Assembly (NCBI RefSeq): GCF_016598475.1
Contig: NZ_JAEMUX010000012.1
Coordinates: 86,396-150,395, forward strand
DNA: 64,000 nucleotides
Direction of reading: 5' to 3'
Source: Streptomyces adelaidensis
GTDB lineage: Bacteria; Actinomycetota; Actinomycetes; Streptomycetales; Streptomycetaceae
The notes under the pieces were generated by a model that searched no databases, had not been told where the DNA came from, and worked only from the letters and a program-made list of their open reading frames with translations. Made by a program: the position numbers and the translations under genes. Shown piece by piece: positions 50,322 to 59,909 of this stretch. Position 1 is the first letter of the stretch, and every line of letters begins with the position of its first letter.

Positions 50322-50840
50322 GTGTCCGACACGCCACGCAAGGAAGCGCTCTACAGGCTCGCGCTGCCCGGGGAGCTACCGGAGGGCCGCACCGTCGACA
50401 TACGGGACCAGCCGGGCGGGCGGATCGAGTTCATCCTCCATCCGGACCACACCGAGCAGCCGCTGTGTGATCAGTTCGCCAGGGTCACCAACCACTGCGT
50501 GGTCCACGGGCTGTGGCGGCAGAGGTGGACCGACGACGGACGCATGAAGCGCCCGGCGCAGGGACTCCGGCTCGCTCTCCTCCGCTGGGAGACCGTGCCC
50601 GCGGAGATGATGCCCTCGGGCCGCCTGGTCGTTCCCGTCGAGGACGACGGCTGGTGCGTGCACCTGATCGACGAGCAGTACTGCACCAGACAGCTCCAGG
50701 GCGACATGAACGACCTGATGCTGCGGATCGCCGGCGACGGGCTATGGGTCCAGGTGTGGTTCCGACGCCGGCCGCTTCCGTCGGCGGCCGCGCCGGATCC
50801 GCTTCTCGCACCGCCGGTGCTCCCGATGGCGCTCACATAG
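50322..50840 (+). CDS. Hypothetical protein, 172 residues
   Basis: A soluble mixed alpha/beta protein (EALYRLALPGELPEGRTVDI, RIEFILHPDHTEQPLCDQF) with a WETVPAEMMPSGRLVVPVED beta stretch and a Pro-rich tail. It lies on the + strand between the repressor and the convergent integrase gene, a common place for lysogenically expressed genes. The GTG at 50322 is chosen; an upstream open frame also exists. Not recognised. Confidence 0.5.
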   Translation: MSDTPRKEALYRLALPGELPEGRTVDIRDQPGGRIEFILHPDHTEQPLCDQFARVTNHCVVHGLWRQRWTDDGRMKRPAQGLRLALLRWETVPAEMMPSGRLVVPVEDDGWCVHLIDEQYCTRQLQGDMNDLMLRIAGDGLWVQVWFRRRPLPSAAAPDPLLAPPVLPMALT

Positions 50841-50842
50841 CC

Positions 50843-52375
50843 TCAGACGGCCCGTACGCCCGGCTTCACCATCGGCTTGAAGCCGGGCTCGCCGAAGTAC
50901 GACAGCGTGATCCGGCCCGGCTCTATGGCCCGCACGCCCCGCCTGCTGGCCTTGAAGAGGCGGATGGTCACGACCATGCGCAGGATCATGCGGCGCTGCG
51001 GCAGCGTGAGCACCTTGTTCCAGGCCCGGTCGACGTCGGTCCGGGGCTTGCCGAGCAGATCCCGCAGCAGCGCCGGCACGTGCGCGGACCGGGATTCTGT
51101 CCTGGCCCTGTCGATCTGGGGAGTGAGTTCGGCTTCGAGGTCGGTGAGGGAGTCGATGGACAACAGCATCCCCATGCCGTCAGGCCGTAGCGTCCTGGCC
51201 TTCCTCCGAGCGTCCTTCAGTTGGTCCTCAAGCGTCTTCAGCCGAACCCGAGCCTTGCGTGCTCTGTCGTCATCGGTGTTGTCCTCGAACGCGGCCACGG
51301 CCTCGTCGGAGGCGAGCCAGGTGATGACCGACTCTTCCACGTACGCGTCCATCCGGTCCTCACGCATCGCGACGTCGAACCGGGTCGAGCAGTTGTAGTT
51401 GGTGCGGCTGCGGACCGTGACCGACCGCAGGGGTGGTTCGTCGGGATGCTCGCCGCACAGGGCGATCCCTGTCTGGAGATGCTGCGCCTCGGGCCCGGGG
51501 GACAGCTGGCGGCCAGGGAGCGAAAGGATCTCCTGCACGGCCTGGAAGGTCTCCGCGAAGTCCTCGTCGTCACAGATGGGTGCCCACATGCCTTTGCCGG
51601 TGTCGACACCCAGGTGCCGGCGGTGCCCGATGTAGGCGGGGTTGCGCAGGATGGCGTGCAGGTGATGGCGCTGCCACGGCTTGCCCCGGTGGGTGGTCTC
51701 GCCTCGCTCGTTCAGGTCACGGCAGATGGCGGCTAGAGGTTCAGCCCCGGCAGCGCGTCGGAAAATCTCCGAGATGAGCCCGGCCCGTTCAGGGTGGGGC
51801 ACTTGGTCGATCAGTTCGCCGGAGTCCGGGTCGTAGCGGCGTTTGTAGCCGTCCGGGACGGGCCCGTGGGCGCCGCCTCGTTTGGCGTTGAGGCGAGTCG
51901 TGCGCAGGTTCCGCTCGCGGATGTCGTCGGCTTCGCCTTCCGCGTTGACCGCGTCCTGGGCCGTGGCCTTGCGGTCAGCGCTCTTGGAGAGGTCGTAGAC
52001 CTGTCCGTTGTAGCAGAGCAGTACGCCTGTCTCTCTGCAGACTCGGCGCAGACGTACGTACGCCTCCAGGTCTCTGTAATAGCGCGAGGCCTCGAAGGCG
52101 ATGAGGATGCGGCACTCGCCGGTCTGGATGCCCTCGATCATCTCCTCGAACTCGTCGCGCTTCCTGCGCGCGTACGCAGAGGCCGAGCGGTCGACGTCCT
52201 TGAACTCGCCGACGATGGGCCAGCCGGCGTCGAGGCACAGCGTCCGGCCCTCGTCGAGCTGGGATTTGACGCTTCGGCCTTTGCGCTTGGGGTCGCGGGA
52301 GGCTCGGCCGTACAGGTAGGCGGGAAACTCCTGGCCGGGGTAGGCGAGGCGCAGGAACTCAGGCGCGATGGGCAT
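50843..52375 (-). CDS. Large serine recombinase (phage integrase)
   Basis: A 510-residue serine integrase. The resolvase domain (about 18-165) holds the catalytic Ser26 in YLYGRASRDP, the RSVKSQLDEGR segment and FKDVDRSASAYARRKRDEFE. The recombinase domain (about 190-310, with HAILRNPAYIGHRRH) and a coiled-coil (about 380-425) follow. The zinc-ribbon region is reduced (ALCGEHPDE ... YNCSTRF), lacking one of the usual CxxC pairs. It integrates phage DNA at a short shared core; the attachment site should lie just upstream. Confidence 0.88.
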   Translation of the reverse strand: MPIAPEFLRLAYPGQEFPAYLYGRASRDPKRKGRSVKSQLDEGRTLCLDAGWPIVGEFKDVDRSASAYARRKRDEFEEMIEGIQTGECRILIAFEASRYYRDLEAYVRLRRVCRETGVLLCYNGQVYDLSKSADRKATAQDAVNAEGEADDIRERNLRTTRLNAKRGGAHGPVPDGYKRRYDPDSGELIDQVPHPERAGLISEIFRRAAGAEPLAAICRDLNERGETTHRGKPWQRHHLHAILRNPAYIGHRRHLGVDTGKGMWAPICDDEDFAETFQAVQEILSLPGRQLSPGPEAQHLQTGIALCGEHPDEPPLRSVTVRSRTNYNCSTRFDVAMREDRMDAYVEESVITWLASDEAVAAFEDNTDDDRARKARVRLKTLEDQLKDARRKARTLRPDGMGMLLSIDSLTDLEAELTPQIDRARTESRSAHVPALLRDLLGKPRTDVDRAWNKVLTLPQRRMILRMVVTIRLFKASRRGVRAIEPGRITLSYFGEPGFKPMVKPGVRAV

Positions 52376-52676
52376 GACGAGACGATAGCCAAGAACAGTG
52401 GCTTGTTGAACTACTCGGGCGAAGAGCTACTCCCCTTCTGCGCCGCCCATCGTACGCGAGGCTTCCGGACCACGCCCCGGACCAGGCCCTGGACCCCGCC
52501 CTGGACCGGTCCCGGACGGTTCCCGGCCCAGGCGCAGTCCAGCAATCACGGCCGCAACCCTTGTCGTGTCATGCGCACGTCACTAACTTCTCACCAGACG
52601 CACACCCGCCGGTAACACCGCGACGCGACCCTTCAATCGGTCGCCCCCAACACCCCCGGCCCCACAAGGAGTTCAC
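52376..52676. other. Non-coding region between integrase and DUF1524 gene, probable attR
   Basis: About 300 bp without a gene. It includes GGACC-rich repetitive DNA (52470-52520), a possible promoter for the DUF1524 gene (TTGTCG then TAACTT 17 nt later, about 52561-52589) and the 11-bp candidate att core at 52633-52643. The prophage right end should be in this stretch, since serine-integrase attP sites lie next to the gene. Confidence 0.55.
52633..52643. other. Candidate attR core, 11-bp match to 11229-11239
   Basis: TCAATCGGTCG is identical to the sequence at 11229. Placing the prophage between them gives 41.4 kb. It lies downstream of the presumed promoter of the DUF1524 gene, which weakens the proposal. 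Confidence 0.3.
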
Positions 52677-53321
52677 ATGCGCAGGTTCTACGCGCGTCGA
52701 CGAGTCAGCATACTCGCGGCGCTCAGCGGATTGATAGCCTCCGTCGCGCTCTTCAACGCTCCCACCGCCTCCGCCGCGCTCCCGACCCCGGTCAGCGCCT
52801 CCACCGCCCGCTCCTACCTCGCCACCCTCACCGTGGCGACCGAGGACCGCACCGGGTACGACCGGGACCTGTTCAACCACTGGATCACCATCAGCGGCAC
52901 CTGCAACACCCGCGAGACGGTCCTCAAGCGGGACGGCACGAACGTCGTCACCAGCTCCGCCTGCGCCGCCACCAGCGGCTCCTGGTACTCCCCGTACGAC
53001 GGCGCCACCTGGACCGCCGCCTCCGACCTCGACATCGACCACCTGGTACCGCTGGCCGAGGCCTGGGACTCCGGCGCCGACAGCTGGAGCAGCGCCACCC
53101 GCCAGGCGTTCGCCAACGACCTGACCCGCCCGCAGCTCATCGCCGTCACGGACAACGTGAACCAGTCGAAGAGCGACCAGGACCCGGCCACGTGGATGCC
53201 CTCGGTCACGTCCTACCGCTGCACGTACGTCCGTGCCTGGGTCCAGGTGAAGTACTACTACGACCTGTCCGTCGACTCCGCCGAGAAGAGCGCGCTCACC
53301 AGCTACCTGGCGAGCTGCTGA
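52677..53321 (+). CDS. Secreted HNH-family nuclease (DUF1524)
   Basis: A 214-residue secreted protein. The signal peptide (about 1-33) has a basic start MRRFYARRRVS, a hydrophobic core and AASAA-like cleavage context (PTASAALP). The nuclease core reads DIDHLVPLAEAW, then FANDLTRPQLIAVTDNVNQS and a Lys/Asp/Trp block (QDPATWMP), typical of DUF1524. It likely degrades extracellular DNA for nutrient use. AAGGAG precedes the ATG. It is the first chromosomal gene right of the prophage. Confidence 0.85.
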   Translation: MRRFYARRRVSILAALSGLIASVALFNAPTASAALPTPVSASTARSYLATLTVATEDRTGYDRDLFNHWITISGTCNTRETVLKRDGTNVVTSSACAATSGSWYSPYDGATWTAASDLDIDHLVPLAEAWDSGADSWSSATRQAFANDLTRPQLIAVTDNVNQSKSDQDPATWMPSVTSYRCTYVRAWVQVKYYYDLSVDSAEKSALTSYLASC

Positions 53322-53419
53322 ACCCGAGCCGACCGCGCCCGAACAAAAGTGGCCCGGAACCTCCCCGTTCTCCTCCGCCGTTCCGTACCGTACGGGGCGA
53401 CGGAGGAGGGTGATCACCG

Positions 53420-55078
<1,659 letters not shown>

Positions 55079-55275
55079 TACGCCCATTGCGCACGGTTGT
55101 TACCCGTGTTGTCCGGGATGCTCGTGAGGCATCCCACACGCGGTGTCCCCGAGAGGGCCCGGGACTCTGTTCCCGTGACGTACGACGGCATGATGAGGCG
55201 GACCGTCCGCTTCCCGGCGGCGGTCCGCCGCGCCGCGCCCCACGACGCCGCCCCACACGCACGGGAGTTACCCCT

Positions 55276-57333
55276 TTGTCCGATGTGTCAGGGATCAGTG
55301 ACATAAGCGTCGCTCTCGTCGGCGCCGGCCCGCGCGGCACCAGCGTCCTGGAACGGCTCTGCGCCTGCGCCCCCGAACTGCTCCCGCCCGGTGCCCGTCT
55401 GACCGTCCATGTCGTCGATCCCGCGCCGCCGGGCCCGGGCCAGGTGTGGCGCACCGACCAGTCCCCCCACCTGCTGATGAACACCGTGGCCTGCCAGGTC
55501 ACCCTCTTCACCGACGAGAGCGTGGACTGCTCGGGGCCGATACGCCCGGGGCCGAGCCTGTACGAGTGGGCGACGGGCGCTGCGGGCGCCATGAGCGGCT
55601 TGGACGCCCTCGGGCCGGACGACTATCCGACCCGGGCCCGGTACGGCCGTTACCTGGAGTGGGTCTTCGCCGAGGTGGTGCGCGGGGCGCCGCCCGGCAT
55701 CCGGGTGGAGGTCCACCGCAGCCGGGCGGTCCGACTCGACGAGACCCCCGACGGCGGCCAGCGGCTCACGCTCGCCACCGGCCGCGTCCTCACCGACCTC
55801 GCCGCCGTGGTCCTCACCCAGGGCCACCTCCCGACGGTGCCGGACCAGGCGGAACGGCACCTCACCGCGTACGCCGCCCGCCACGGCCTGCGCCACTTCC
55901 CGCCCGCCAACCCGGCCGACCTCGACCTCTCCCCCATCGCCCCGGACGAACCGGTCCTCCTGCGCGGCCTCGGCCTCAACTTCTTCGACCACATGGCCCT
56001 GCTGACGACCGGCCGGGGCGGCTCCTTCGTATACGACGAGCGGGGAGGCGAGCGGGCGGGCGAGCGGAGGCGGCTGAGATACGTCCCCTCGGGGCGCGAG
56101 CCACGCCTGTACGCCGGCTCCCGGCGCGGCGTCCCGTACCAGGCGCGCGGCGACAACGCCAAGGGCCCCTACGGCCGTCACACCCCGCTCGTCCTCACCC
56201 CCGAGGTGATCGCGGGCTTCCGCAAACGCGCGGACTCCGGGGAGGCGCCAGACTTCCTCGCGGAGATATGGCCGTTGGTGGCGAAGGAGGTCGAAACGGT
56301 CTATTACGAGGGGGTGTTGGGGGCGTACGAGGAGGCGCTGACGGCGGACGAGGGGTCGCCGGTGGCGGCCGCTCCTTTGCGTGACCGCTTTCGTGACCGC
56401 TTCCGCGACCGTTTTCTCGCCGTGCCGTACCGCTCACCCCAAGAGGCCGCCGTCCTGGACGAGTTCGGGATCGGGGAGGGTGACCGCTGGTCGTGGGACC
56501 GGGTCTCGCGGCCGTATACGGGACGGGAGTTCGCGGATCCGGAGGCGTGGCGGGGCTGGCTGCTGGGGTATCTGCGGGAGGACGCCGCGCAGGCCGCGCT
56601 CGGGAATGCCGAGGGGCCGGTGAAGGCGGCGCTCGACGTGCTGCGGGACCTGCGGAACGAGCTGCGGCTGATCGTGGACCACGGCGGGCTGCCGGGCGCG
56701 TCGCGCCGGGAGCATCTGGACCGCTGGTACACCCCGCTGAACGCGTTCCTGTCCATCGGCCCGCCCCGCAGCCGTATCGAGGAGATGTCCGCGCTGATCG
56801 AGGCGGGCGTACTGACGGTGCTCGGTCCGCGCCTGGAGCTGCGGCCAGAGGGCGGGGACGGGAACGGGGAGGGGGAGGGGGAGGGGGAGGGGGAGGGGGA
56901 GGGGACCTGGCTGGCGTACTCGCCCGAGGTGCCGGGCTCGGCCGTCCGGGTGACGACGGTCGTCGAGGCCCGCCTCCCGGAACCGGATCTGCGCAGGACC
57001 GCCGACGACCTCCTCGCCGGCCTGCTGAAGACGGGCGGCTGCCGCCCGCACCGGACGAACGGTTACGAGACGGGAGGGCTGGACGTAACACCTCGGCCGT
57101 ACCGGCTGATCGACCGTCGAGGCGCCGCGCACGACCGGCGGTTCGCCTTCGGGGTGCCCACCGAAGGGGTCCACTGGGTGACGGCGGCGGGCGCCCGGCC
57201 AGGAGTGGATTCAGTCACCCTTTCGGATGCGGATGCCGTGGCGCGAGCGGTTCTACGTGCGGCGACATGCGAAAAAGCTCCTCAAGCGCAGGCAAAGAGC
57301 TGGCCAGATGTTGAACTTGCAAGCATCGATTAG
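55276..57333 (+). CDS. FAD/NAD(P)-binding protein (SidA/YdhS-like)
   Basis: A 685-residue flavoprotein of the FAD-NAD(P)-binding type. The dinucleotide motif is VALVGAGPRGTSVLERL (about 12-28), followed by HLLMNTVACQVTLF and a second nucleotide-binding region near 210-260. A Gly-Glu repeat lies at about 532-542 and an RDRF tandem repeat near 370-382. Substrate unknown; members occur beside amino-acid or siderophore genes but also alone. The TTG at 55276 is preceded by GGGAG; a GTG three codons on is an alternative. Confidence 0.75.
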   Translation: MSDVSGISDISVALVGAGPRGTSVLERLCACAPELLPPGARLTVHVVDPAPPGPGQVWRTDQSPHLLMNTVACQVTLFTDESVDCSGPIRPGPSLYEWATGAAGAMSGLDALGPDDYPTRARYGRYLEWVFAEVVRGAPPGIRVEVHRSRAVRLDETPDGGQRLTLATGRVLTDLAAVVLTQGHLPTVPDQAERHLTAYAARHGLRHFPPANPADLDLSPIAPDEPVLLRGLGLNFFDHMALLTTGRGGSFVYDERGGERAGERRRLRYVPSGREPRLYAGSRRGVPYQARGDNAKGPYGRHTPLVLTPEVIAGFRKRADSGEAPDFLAEIWPLVAKEVETVYYEGVLGAYEEALTADEGSPVAAAPLRDRFRDRFRDRFLAVPYRSPQEAAVLDEFGIGEGDRWSWDRVSRPYTGREFADPEAWRGWLLGYLREDAAQAALGNAEGPVKAALDVLRDLRNELRLIVDHGGLPGASRREHLDRWYTPLNAFLSIGPPRSRIEEMSALIEAGVLTVLGPRLELRPEGGDGNGEGEGEGEGEGEGTWLAYSPEVPGSAVRVTTVVEARLPEPDLRRTADDLLAGLLKTGGCRPHRTNGYETGGLDVTPRPYRLIDRRGAAHDRRFAFGVPTEGVHWVTAAGARPGVDSVTLSDADAVARAVLRAATCEKAPQAQAKSWPDVELASID
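56866..56904. repeat. GGGGGA hexanucleotide repeat in coding DNA
   Basis: About six copies of GGGGGA encode a (Gly-Glu)n loop inside the flavoprotein. Because the unit is six bases, slippage would change length without breaking the frame. Confidence 0.85.
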
Positions 57334-57343
57334 GTCTACCTAA
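57330..57343. promoter_or_regulatory. Palindrome TTAGGTCTACCTAA upstream of the DoxX gene
   Basis: A perfect 14-bp palindrome overlapping the stop codon of the flavoprotein gene, 77 nt before the DoxX start. It resembles half of a DtxR/DmdR iron box, but the spacing between half-sites is too short for that consensus. It may be another operator. Confidence 0.4.
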
Positions 57344-57419
57344 CGTGGATGACTCACCGGTAACAACCGTCCCCACTGGTCCCACGAGGACCGGGTTCAC
57401 CACCGAAGGAGTCCCCCAC

Positions 57420-57875
57420 ATGACCGGACGCCTCAACAGCGCCCAGCCATACGTCCTCGGTCTCTTCCGCATCGTCGTCGGCCTGCTCTTCACCTGCCAC
57501 GGCGCCCGCAGCCTCTTCGGCGTGCTGGGCGGCGCCGACGGCCAGGGCGGCACCGTCGCCGCCGGCACCTGGCCCGGCTGGTACGCGGCCGTCATCGAAC
57601 TCGTCGGCGGCGCCCTGGTCCTCCTCGGCCTCGGCACCCGCGTCGCGGCGTTCGTCGCCTCGGGCTCCATGGCTTACGCGTACTTCAAGGTCCACCAGCC
57701 GGGTGGCCTGTTCCCGATCGAGAACGGCGGCGAGGGCGCGGCCCTCTACTGCTGGGCCATGTTCCTCCTGGTCTTCACCGGCTCCGGCGCGCTCGGCCTC
57801 GACCGGCTCTTCGGCAGGCGCCAGGCCGCGTCCGCGGACAGGACCGCCCCGAGCAAGGCACCGGTGACGGCCTGA
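57420..57875 (+). CDS. DoxX-family membrane protein
   Basis: A 151-residue protein with four hydrophobic helices, starting LGLFRIVVGLLFTCHGARSL, with the GWYAAVIELVGGALVLLGLG and YFKVHQPGGLFPIENGGEGA blocks of the DoxX family. Family members sit in the membrane and are linked to redox or oxidative-stress complexes. AAGGAG precedes the ATG. The next gene is on the opposite strand (convergent). Confidence 0.85.
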   Translation: MTGRLNSAQPYVLGLFRIVVGLLFTCHGARSLFGVLGGADGQGGTVAAGTWPGWYAAVIELVGGALVLLGLGTRVAAFVASGSMAYAYFKVHQPGGLFPIENGGEGAALYCWAMFLLVFTGSGALGLDRLFGRRQAASADRTAPSKAPVTA

Positions 57876-57944
57876 CCAGGCCCGATTCGGTCTGACTCGG
57901 CCTGACTCGGCCTGACTCGGCGAGCAGTTGGGTCGCCGGGTGTG

Positions 57945-58529
57945 TCATCCGCCCCCGGCGGCCCATCCGAACGGCACGGTGAAGCAGGCGACCCGTGCTC
58001 CCGAGTTCCCCGGCCGGTCATGCAGCACGACCGAGGCGGCCTCGCCCATCCGGAACCCCCACGTGTGCCTGGCCCCGGCCTTCCCCGCACCGGCCGCGTC
58101 GGCCGTGAAGTCCAGCCACACCTCGTTCTCGGCGCTGACCGCGTCCGCCGTGTGCGCCGGGTCGTGGGCCGGCCGGTGCTGGTAGTGCCCGCCCGCGTCC
58201 CCCGGCGCGGCCCCGCACGGCTTCTGATGCACATGCGCCCCGTACGCGTGCCCCGGCCGCAGACCCGTCACCCGCAACCCCACGGCCGTCGCACCACCCG
58301 CCGCCGTGTGCTGCCGCACCTCGATCCAGCCGGCCGCCGGGACGAGCTCCATGTCGTACGTCACCGCCGCCGACGGAACGAGGGCCATGGGCGGCGCGAA
58401 GCGCGCGTCGGTCCGCATCCAGTAACCGTCGGGAGAGCCGGTACCGATGCTGGTACTGGTGCTGCTACTGGTGCCGCCGGTGGCGGTGAGCAGGGCCGTT
58501 GTGAGGGCGAGGACCATGCCTGCCACCAT
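57945..58529 (-). CDS. Cu/Zn superoxide dismutase-like secreted protein
   Basis: A 194-residue protein with an N-terminal signal-like helix (about 1-17). The SOD_Cu pattern is present: GAHVHQKPCG (His99, His101, Cys105), GGHYQHRP (His115, His118) and a C-terminal LHDRPGNSGARVACF (His170, Cys182). Most copper and zinc ligands appear to be kept, so activity is possible. The ATG at 58529 is chosen among several because the hydrophobic segment starts there; the exact start is uncertain. Confidence 0.75.
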   Translation of the reverse strand: MVAGMVLALTTALLTATGGTSSSTSTSIGTGSPDGYWMRTDARFAPPMALVPSAAVTYDMELVPAAGWIEVRQHTAAGGATAVGLRVTGLRPGHAYGAHVHQKPCGAAPGDAGGHYQHRPAHDPAHTADAVSAENEVWLDFTADAAGAGKAGARHTWGFRMGEAASVVLHDRPGNSGARVACFTVPFGWAAGGG

Positions 58530-58729
58530 CGCTGTCAACTCCTCGGTCGATCCCCCTGATCCCCTCCGCTCCTGCCCCACTGGTACGCCATCGGCGGGCG
58601 GCCCGCCACCGAATGAACACGATATGACAGACACATGAGCCCCTGTGAGCCGTGTGTCATACCCGGGGCGTACGCTGTTCGGCTGTCACGGGTCGCCGTG
58701 GCATCCGGGGGAAAACAGGAGAGTGCTCG

Positions 58730-59341
58730 GTGCTTGAGAGTCTGGGTTGGCTGGCCGCCGGCCCATGGATCTACGCCGTCGTGGCCGCGTCCATCGTCCT
58801 GGACGTGTTCCTGCCGGTCCTGCCGAGCGGTGTCCTGGTCGTCGCGGTGGCGACGGCGGCCGCGGCGGAGACGGCGGCGGGGGCGATGGCCCCCGAGGTC
58901 CCCGACATCCTGGTGCTGATGCTCTCGGCGGCGACCGCGTCCGTGCTCGGCGATCTGGTGGCGTACCGGCTGGCCTGGCGGGGCAGCGAGCGGCTCGACC
59001 GTGCGATCGCGCGCTCCCGTCGTCTGACGACCGCGCAGGAACGTCTCGGCGCCGCGCTGGCCCGGGGCGGCGGTCTCCTCGTCGTCATCGCCCGCTTCGC
59101 CCCCGCGGGCCGCTCCGTCGTCTCCCTCGGCGCCGGCGCCGCCCGGCATCGCGCCCGCGACTTCCTCCCCTGGTCCGCTCTCGCCGGTGTCGCCTGGGCG
59201 GCCTACAGCGTCGCCCTCGGCTACCTCGGCGCGCAGTGGCTCGGCCCGACCTGGCTCGCCACGGCCGTCTCTCTCGCGGCCCTCTTCGGCGCGGGCGCGG
59301 CAGCGGCATACTTCATGCGCCGCCCCCACCTGAACGCGTAA
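58730..59341 (+). CDS. DedA/VTT-domain membrane protein
   Basis: A 203-residue membrane protein with the SNARE-associated (VTT/DedA) pattern: LDVFLPVLPSGVLVVAVATA, ASVLGDLVAYRLAWRGSERL, the FAPAGRSVVSLGAGAARHR motif and two C-terminal helices. DedA proteins transport lipid carriers such as undecaprenyl phosphate. GTG 58730 has AGGAGAG upstream. Confidence 0.8.
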   Translation: MLESLGWLAAGPWIYAVVAASIVLDVFLPVLPSGVLVVAVATAAAAETAAGAMAPEVPDILVLMLSAATASVLGDLVAYRLAWRGSERLDRAIARSRRLTTAQERLGAALARGGGLLVVIARFAPAGRSVVSLGAGAARHRARDFLPWSALAGVAWAAYSVALGYLGAQWLGPTWLATAVSLAALFGAGAAAAYFMRRPHLNA

Positions 59342-59350
59342 CCGCCGACC

Positions 59351-59465
59351 AGGGGCTGCGCCCCATGCCTTCGTTTAGGGGCGCGGGGAACTGCGCGACA
59401 AGCCCCCACCGACCCGCAGCCGAAGAACCGGGGTAGCAGGGGCAGCGCCCCTGGGGATGGGACGG
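59351..59465. repeat. Dispersed Streptomyces intergenic repeat
   Basis: The core TTTAGGGGCGCGGGGAACTG (59375-59394), continuing CGCGACAAGCCCCCACCGAC, is flanked by GGGGCTGCGCCCC (59352-59364) and GGGGCAGCGCCCCT (59439-59452). From memory the same core is found between many Streptomyces genes. It fills most of the gap between the DedA and DUF2277 genes. Confidence 0.65.
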
Positions 59466-59499
59466 GTAGGGGCGGCGGGGGCGAGGAAAGCTGCTGGCC

Positions 59500-59718
59500 T
59501 CAGCGGCCGGCGCCCCGCACCTCCAACCCCGCCAACAACTCCGCCGTAGCAACCGTGACCGCATCGACCGCCCGGTCGAACACCTCGCGATTGTGCGCGG
59601 CGGGCGCACGAAACCCGGACACCTTCCGAACGTACTGAAGGGCGGCAGCCCGGATCTCGTCCTCAGTGGCCTCTTCGGGAAGGACCGGCGGTCGAAGGGT
59701 CTTGATGCTGCGGCACAT
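59500..59718 (-). CDS. DUF2277 protein
   Basis: A 72-residue protein with the family pattern MCRSIKTLRPP, ATEDEIRAAALQYVRKVSGF and FDRAVDAVTVATAELLAGLE. Function unknown; widespread in actinobacteria. It is convergent with the DedA gene across the repeat element. Confidence 0.8.
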   Translation of the reverse strand: MCRSIKTLRPPVLPEEATEDEIRAAALQYVRKVSGFRAPAAHNREVFDRAVDAVTVATAELLAGLEVRGAGR

Positions 59719-59909
59719 GCCCCCAGTCTCGCAGCCCCGCGCGCACACCCCAAGGCCTCAAAAACCAAGCACCCATACCCCCAAACACCCAAGCATCCAC
59801 TTGCCCCTCAGCAAGCCGACCCGAGGATTGACTACACCCTCTACCTCTTGTGATCATCACGAGGGCCGGCCGCGAAGGACAGGACGAGACCGGCGGAAAC
59901 GAGGGGACC

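Larger units (their letters stand above)
11229..52643. mobile_element. Integrated siphovirus-type prophage, about 41 kb (ends tentative)
   Basis: This interval contains a complete tailed-phage programme: serine integrase, divergent repressor switch, early genes, terminase, portal, capsid, connector, tail and lysis genes, nearly all on the - strand in the order usual for lambda-like actinophages. The flanking genes (TMEM165/GDT1 on the left, DUF1524 nuclease on the right) are ordinary chromosomal genes. The ends are set at an 11-bp identical sequence, TCAATCGGTCG, at 11,229-11,239 and 52,633-52,643. The resulting 41.4 kb fits a siphovirus genome. Its existence is secure; the exact ends are not. 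All structural genes look intact, so it could be inducible. Confidence 0.8.

Noticed and set aside
57330..57343. DmdR/DtxR iron box
   Set aside because: TTAGGTCTACCTAA has the right half-sites but its spacing is about five bases shorter than the 19-bp iron-box consensus. It is kept only as an unassigned palindrome.
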